DNA of 64,000 nucleotides, taken from assembly GCA_965226925.1 (NCBI GenBank), contig CBDDEN010000009.1, positions 310,001-374,000 of the forward strand, written 5' to 3'. Numbering within the stretch: position 1 is the first letter of the stretch; every line of letters starts with the position of its first letter. The translations under genes were made by a program, and so were the position numbers. This DNA comes from CBDDCX01 sp965226925. GTDB taxonomy: Bacteria; Gemmatimonadota; Gemmatimonadetes; Longimicrobiales; Gaopeijiaceae. The notes beneath the pieces are model-generated. The model was not told the DNA's origin. It was given only the letters and a program-made list of their open reading frames with translations, and did no database searches. Shown in pieces: positions 61,870 to 64,000 of the stretch.

Positions 61870-62928
61870 ATGTCCGACGACCCCAGGGACGAGAGGCCCA
61901 GGATCCGGCTGACGAAGCTGGCTCACGGAGCCGGCTGAGCCAGTAAGCTCGGCATGTCCGAGTTGGCGCAGGTCCTGCGTCACCTGGTCCCTATCGAGAG
62001 TGCCGAAGCGCTGGTGGACGCCTCCACCAGCGACGACGCCGCCGTGTACTCACTCGGCGACGGTCGTGCGCTCGTGGTCACCCTGGATTTCTTCACGCCC
62101 ATTGTCGACGACCCGTACGACTTCGGGAGGATCGCCGCAGCGAATGCGCTGTCGGACATCTACGCCATGGGCGCCCGTCCGTTGTTCGCGCTCAACCTGC
62201 TCGCTTTTCCCAGACTTCTCCTGGACGAAGGCATCGTGGACGAGATCATCCGCGGCGGATCGGATGTCGCTCGGGAGGCCGGCATCCCGATCATGGGCGG
62301 CCACTCGGTCGACGACCCGGAACCGAAGTATGGTATGGTGGCCGTCGGCGAGGTGCGGGAAGACGCGGTCGTGACCAACGCGAAGGCGAGCGCCGGAGAC
62401 CTGCTCGTGCTCACCAAGGCTGTCGGTACCGGCATCATTTCCACGGCCATCAAGGCCGAAGCGGCCACCCCGGAAGAGGTGACCGCAGCGGTCACCGGCA
62501 TGACCACTCTCAATCGAGATGCGGCCGAAGCCATGGTCGAGGCGGGGGTCGTGGCGGCGACCGACGTGTCGGGTTACGGCCTACTGGGGCACCTGGCCAA
62601 CATGCTGATGCAGTCCGGCGTGGCCGCGGAGGTCGAGGCCGCCTCGGTGCCCGTTCTTCCCGGAGTGGAACGGCTCATCGCCGAGGGACACGTTCCAGGC
62701 GGAACCAGGCGCAACCTCCAGGACCTGCACGATCGCGTTGATTTCGGCGTCCATGACGAAGCGCGTCGCCTTACCCTCACCGACGCCCAGACGTCCGGCG
62801 GCATGCTGATGTCGATACCGGAAGAGCGTGCACAGAAGCTGCTGAACGATCTCCGAGCGAAGGGCTCCGTCGCCGCGGTCATCGGACGAGTCACGGCAGG
62901 AGAACCGGGGACCATCAAGATCCTCTGA
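61870..62928 (+). CDS. selD: selenide, water dikinase SelD, predicted selenocysteine-containing (in-frame UGA at codon 23)
   Basis: Makes selenophosphate from selenide and ATP for selenocysteine and selenouridine synthesis. From the ATG at 61870 the product starts SDDPRDERPRIRLTKLAHGAG, then UGA at 61936-61938, then ASKLGMSELAQ, and the frame runs on to 62928 (352 residues). In SelD the position after HGAG is the catalytic Cys or Sec; the residue three further on is the catalytic lysine (Lys26 here; E. coli C17 and K20). Downstream are SDDAAVYSLGDGRALVVTLD and ANALSDIYAMGARPLFALN. A hairpin directly after the UGA could serve as SECIS. An annotation starting at 61954 would miss the catalytic residue. 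Confidence 0.93.
61936..61964 (+). promoter_or_regulatory. SECIS-like hairpin after the selD UGA codon
   Basis: The UGA at 61936 is followed after seven bases by AGCTCGG (61946-61952), loop CATGT (61953-61957) and CCGAGTT (61958-61964), a 7-bp stem with one G-T pair. The loop lies 17-21 bases after the U of UGA, where SelB binds bacterial SECIS elements. Confidence 0.65.
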
Positions 62929-62960
62929 GCGGGCTCGGGGCCTCCCGCCGCGGCTCCCCG

Positions 62961-64000
62961 CTAGTTCGTGGACGTCGCCTTCGGCTGCCGCTTGGTCGTG
63001 GTCTTGGTCGTCGGCTTGGCCGTCCGGTTGGTGGCCCGTTTGGTCGTCGGCTTGGCCGTCCGTTTGGTGGCCCGTTTGGTCGTCGGCTTGGCCGTCGTCG
63101 CCTTGGCCCGTCCCTTTACGGTCGCCTTGGTCGTCCGTTTGGCCGCCGCCTTGGTGGCCCTCTTGGTCGGAGCGGGATCGGTATCGGTGAGCGCGATGGC
63201 GATCACCTGATCGAGCTCCTCCACCAGATGGACGGTCAGCTTGTCTCTCACCTCCGGCCGGAGATCCTCCAAGTCAGCCTCGTTGTCAAATGGCAGGATG
63301 ATCTCGTTGATCCCGGCACGGATGGCGCCCAGGAGCTTCTCTTTGACGCCCCCGATGGGAAGAACCCGCCCGGTCAAGGTGAGCTCGCCCGTCATGGCCA
63401 CGTCTCTCCTGGCCTTTCGGCCGGAGAGCGCCGACACGAGAGCGCACGCCATGGTGATCCCGGCGGAGGGCCCATCCTTGGGAACCGCACCGGCCGGCAC
63501 ATGGATGTGCACTTCCCGACCCTTCAGGGTGCTCTCGGGGATCGACAGGCGCTCGGAATTGCTGCGGGCGAAGCTCCACGCCGCCCGCCCCGACTCCTTC
63601 ATCACGTCGCCGAGTTGGCCGGTGAGCACCAAGCCGCCGTCACCTCGCATCACGCTGGCCTCCACGAACATGATGTCGCCGCCCATGGGGGTATAGAACA
63701 TACCGGTAGCCACGCCGACCGCGTCGTCGGCGGCCATCCGCTCGGGGTGCACCCGCGGCCGGCCGATGAGCTCACGGATGACCTCCCGGGTCACGTCCAG
63801 GCGGTCCACCTCACCGGCGGCGATCTTGCGGGCGACCTTCCGTCCCAGCTTGCCCAACACCCTCTCGAGCTGCCGAACCCCCGCTTCCCGAGTGTATTCC
63901 TGAATGACCGCCAGAATCGCCGCGTCGTCCAGGAGCAACTCACCCTCCCTCAGGCCGTTCTCCCTTTCTTGTCGAGGAAGCAGGTAGCGCTTGGCGATCT
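62961..64000 (-). CDS. lon: Lon protease, C-terminal part, with histone H1-like tail; 5' end outside window
   Basis: ATP-dependent protease that degrades misfolded and regulatory proteins. The window includes the last part of the AAA domain (IAKRYLLPRQERENGL at the edge, LLLDDAAILAVIQEYTREAG) and the whole protease domain: Ser in VPKDGPSAGITMA and Lys in GGVKEKLLGAIRAG form the Lon dyad. After the usual end (VEELDQVIAIAL) the frame continues with 74 residues made almost only of Lys, Arg, Ala, Thr and Pro, including 12-residue repeats such as TTKRATKRTAKP. This tail is absent from ordinary Lon. The gene is complete at its 3' end; the upstream part is cut by the window. Confidence 0.95.
   Translation of the reverse strand, partial: IAKRYLLPRQERENGLREGELLLDDAAILAVIQEYTREAGVRQLERVLGKLGRKVARKIAAGEVDRLDVTREVIRELIGRPRVHPERMAADDAVGVATGMFYTPMGGDIMFVEASVMRGDGGLVLTGQLGDVMKESGRAAWSFARSNSERLSIPESTLKGREVHIHVPAGAVPKDGPSAGITMACALVSALSGRKARRDVAMTGELTLTGRVLPIGGVKEKLLGAIRAGINEIILPFDNEADLEDLRPEVRDKLTVHLVEELDQVIAIALTDTDPAPTKRATKAAAKRTTKATVKGRAKATTAKPTTKRATKRTAKPTTKRATNRTAKPTTKTTTKRQPKATSTN
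63007..63093. repeat. 36-bp tandem repeats encoding the Lon tail
   Basis: Units start at 63007, 63043 and 63079 (partial), each opening with GTCGTCGGCTTGGCCGTC. The 36-bp period equals 12 codons, so changes in copy number keep the frame. Coding repeats, not CRISPR: there are no unique spacers. Confidence 0.85.

Noticed and set aside
61954..62928. SelD starting at the ATG at 61954
   Set aside because: This start omits the HGAG-Sec region and the catalytic lysine; the UGA is better read as selenocysteine.
63007..63093. 36-bp repeats resembling a CRISPR array
   Set aside because: The units are directly adjacent without spacers and lie in the lon coding frame.

Overview
The window is a dense, GC-rich bacterial chromosome segment with about 51 protein genes, short intergenic gaps and many stop/start overlaps. 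The gene set points to an aerobic Gram-negative bacterium: two large Omp85-type outer-membrane proteins, a Skp/OmpH chaperone, an Slt-type transglycosylase, an alternative complex III (ActABCDEF), several lipoproteins and Tat substrates. The combination resembles Gemmatimonadota or a neighbouring phylum, but there is no rRNA here to prove it, so the taxonomy is inference.

Layout. 1-7189 (minus strand) is central metabolism: methylmalonate-semialdehyde dehydrogenase (cut by the window edge), a damaged c-type cytochrome gene, an EVE-domain protein, ATP-PEP carboxykinase and a malic enzyme fused to a phosphotransacetylase-like domain. 7266-14256 (plus) carries two Omp85-like outer-membrane genes flanking a sigma-70 gene; directly behind the sigma-gene terminator sits a class C-like group II intron with its reverse transcriptase. 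14390-21761 (minus) has a short SSB, DNA polymerase I, a cold-shock protein, a lytic transglycosylase and an ExbB/TolQ-type channel. 21885-33048 (minus) has a complete dipeptide-type ABC transporter (dppABCDF) below a glycine-cleavage block (gcvH, gcvP, a lipoate-ligase-like protein and a metallo-hydrolase). 33245-36951 (plus) has an acyl-CoA dehydrogenase translationally coupled to tatA, a TrmJ-like methyltransferase and a GAF-GAF-GGDEF protein.

36980-44431 (minus) is the six-gene alternative complex III operon. It is divergent from a MoxR / DUF58 / transglutaminase operon (44620-48789). 49169-51393 is a NatAB-like ABC exporter whose ATPase appears to start at CTG. 51865-56391 (minus) is an unusual operon: coiled-coil protein, Tat-exported N-acyl-D-amino-acid deacylase-like amidohydrolase, LuxE-like acyl-protein synthetase, LuxC-like acyl reductase. 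The rest has a YpdA-like flavoprotein, envelope proteins, an arsenate-reductase-like phosphatase, YgfZ, a SirB1-like protein, selD and the 3' part of lon.

Most notable points: selD has an in-frame UGA at the catalytic position followed by a SECIS-like hairpin, so it should encode a selenocysteine-containing SelD. Lon carries a 74-residue histone-H1-like Lys/Ala/Thr tail made of 12-residue repeats. The LuxE/LuxC/deacylase operon suggests a fatty-aldehyde pathway without luciferase. A 16-bp duplication disrupts the signal peptide of a cytochrome gene. No tRNA, rRNA or CRISPR array was seen.
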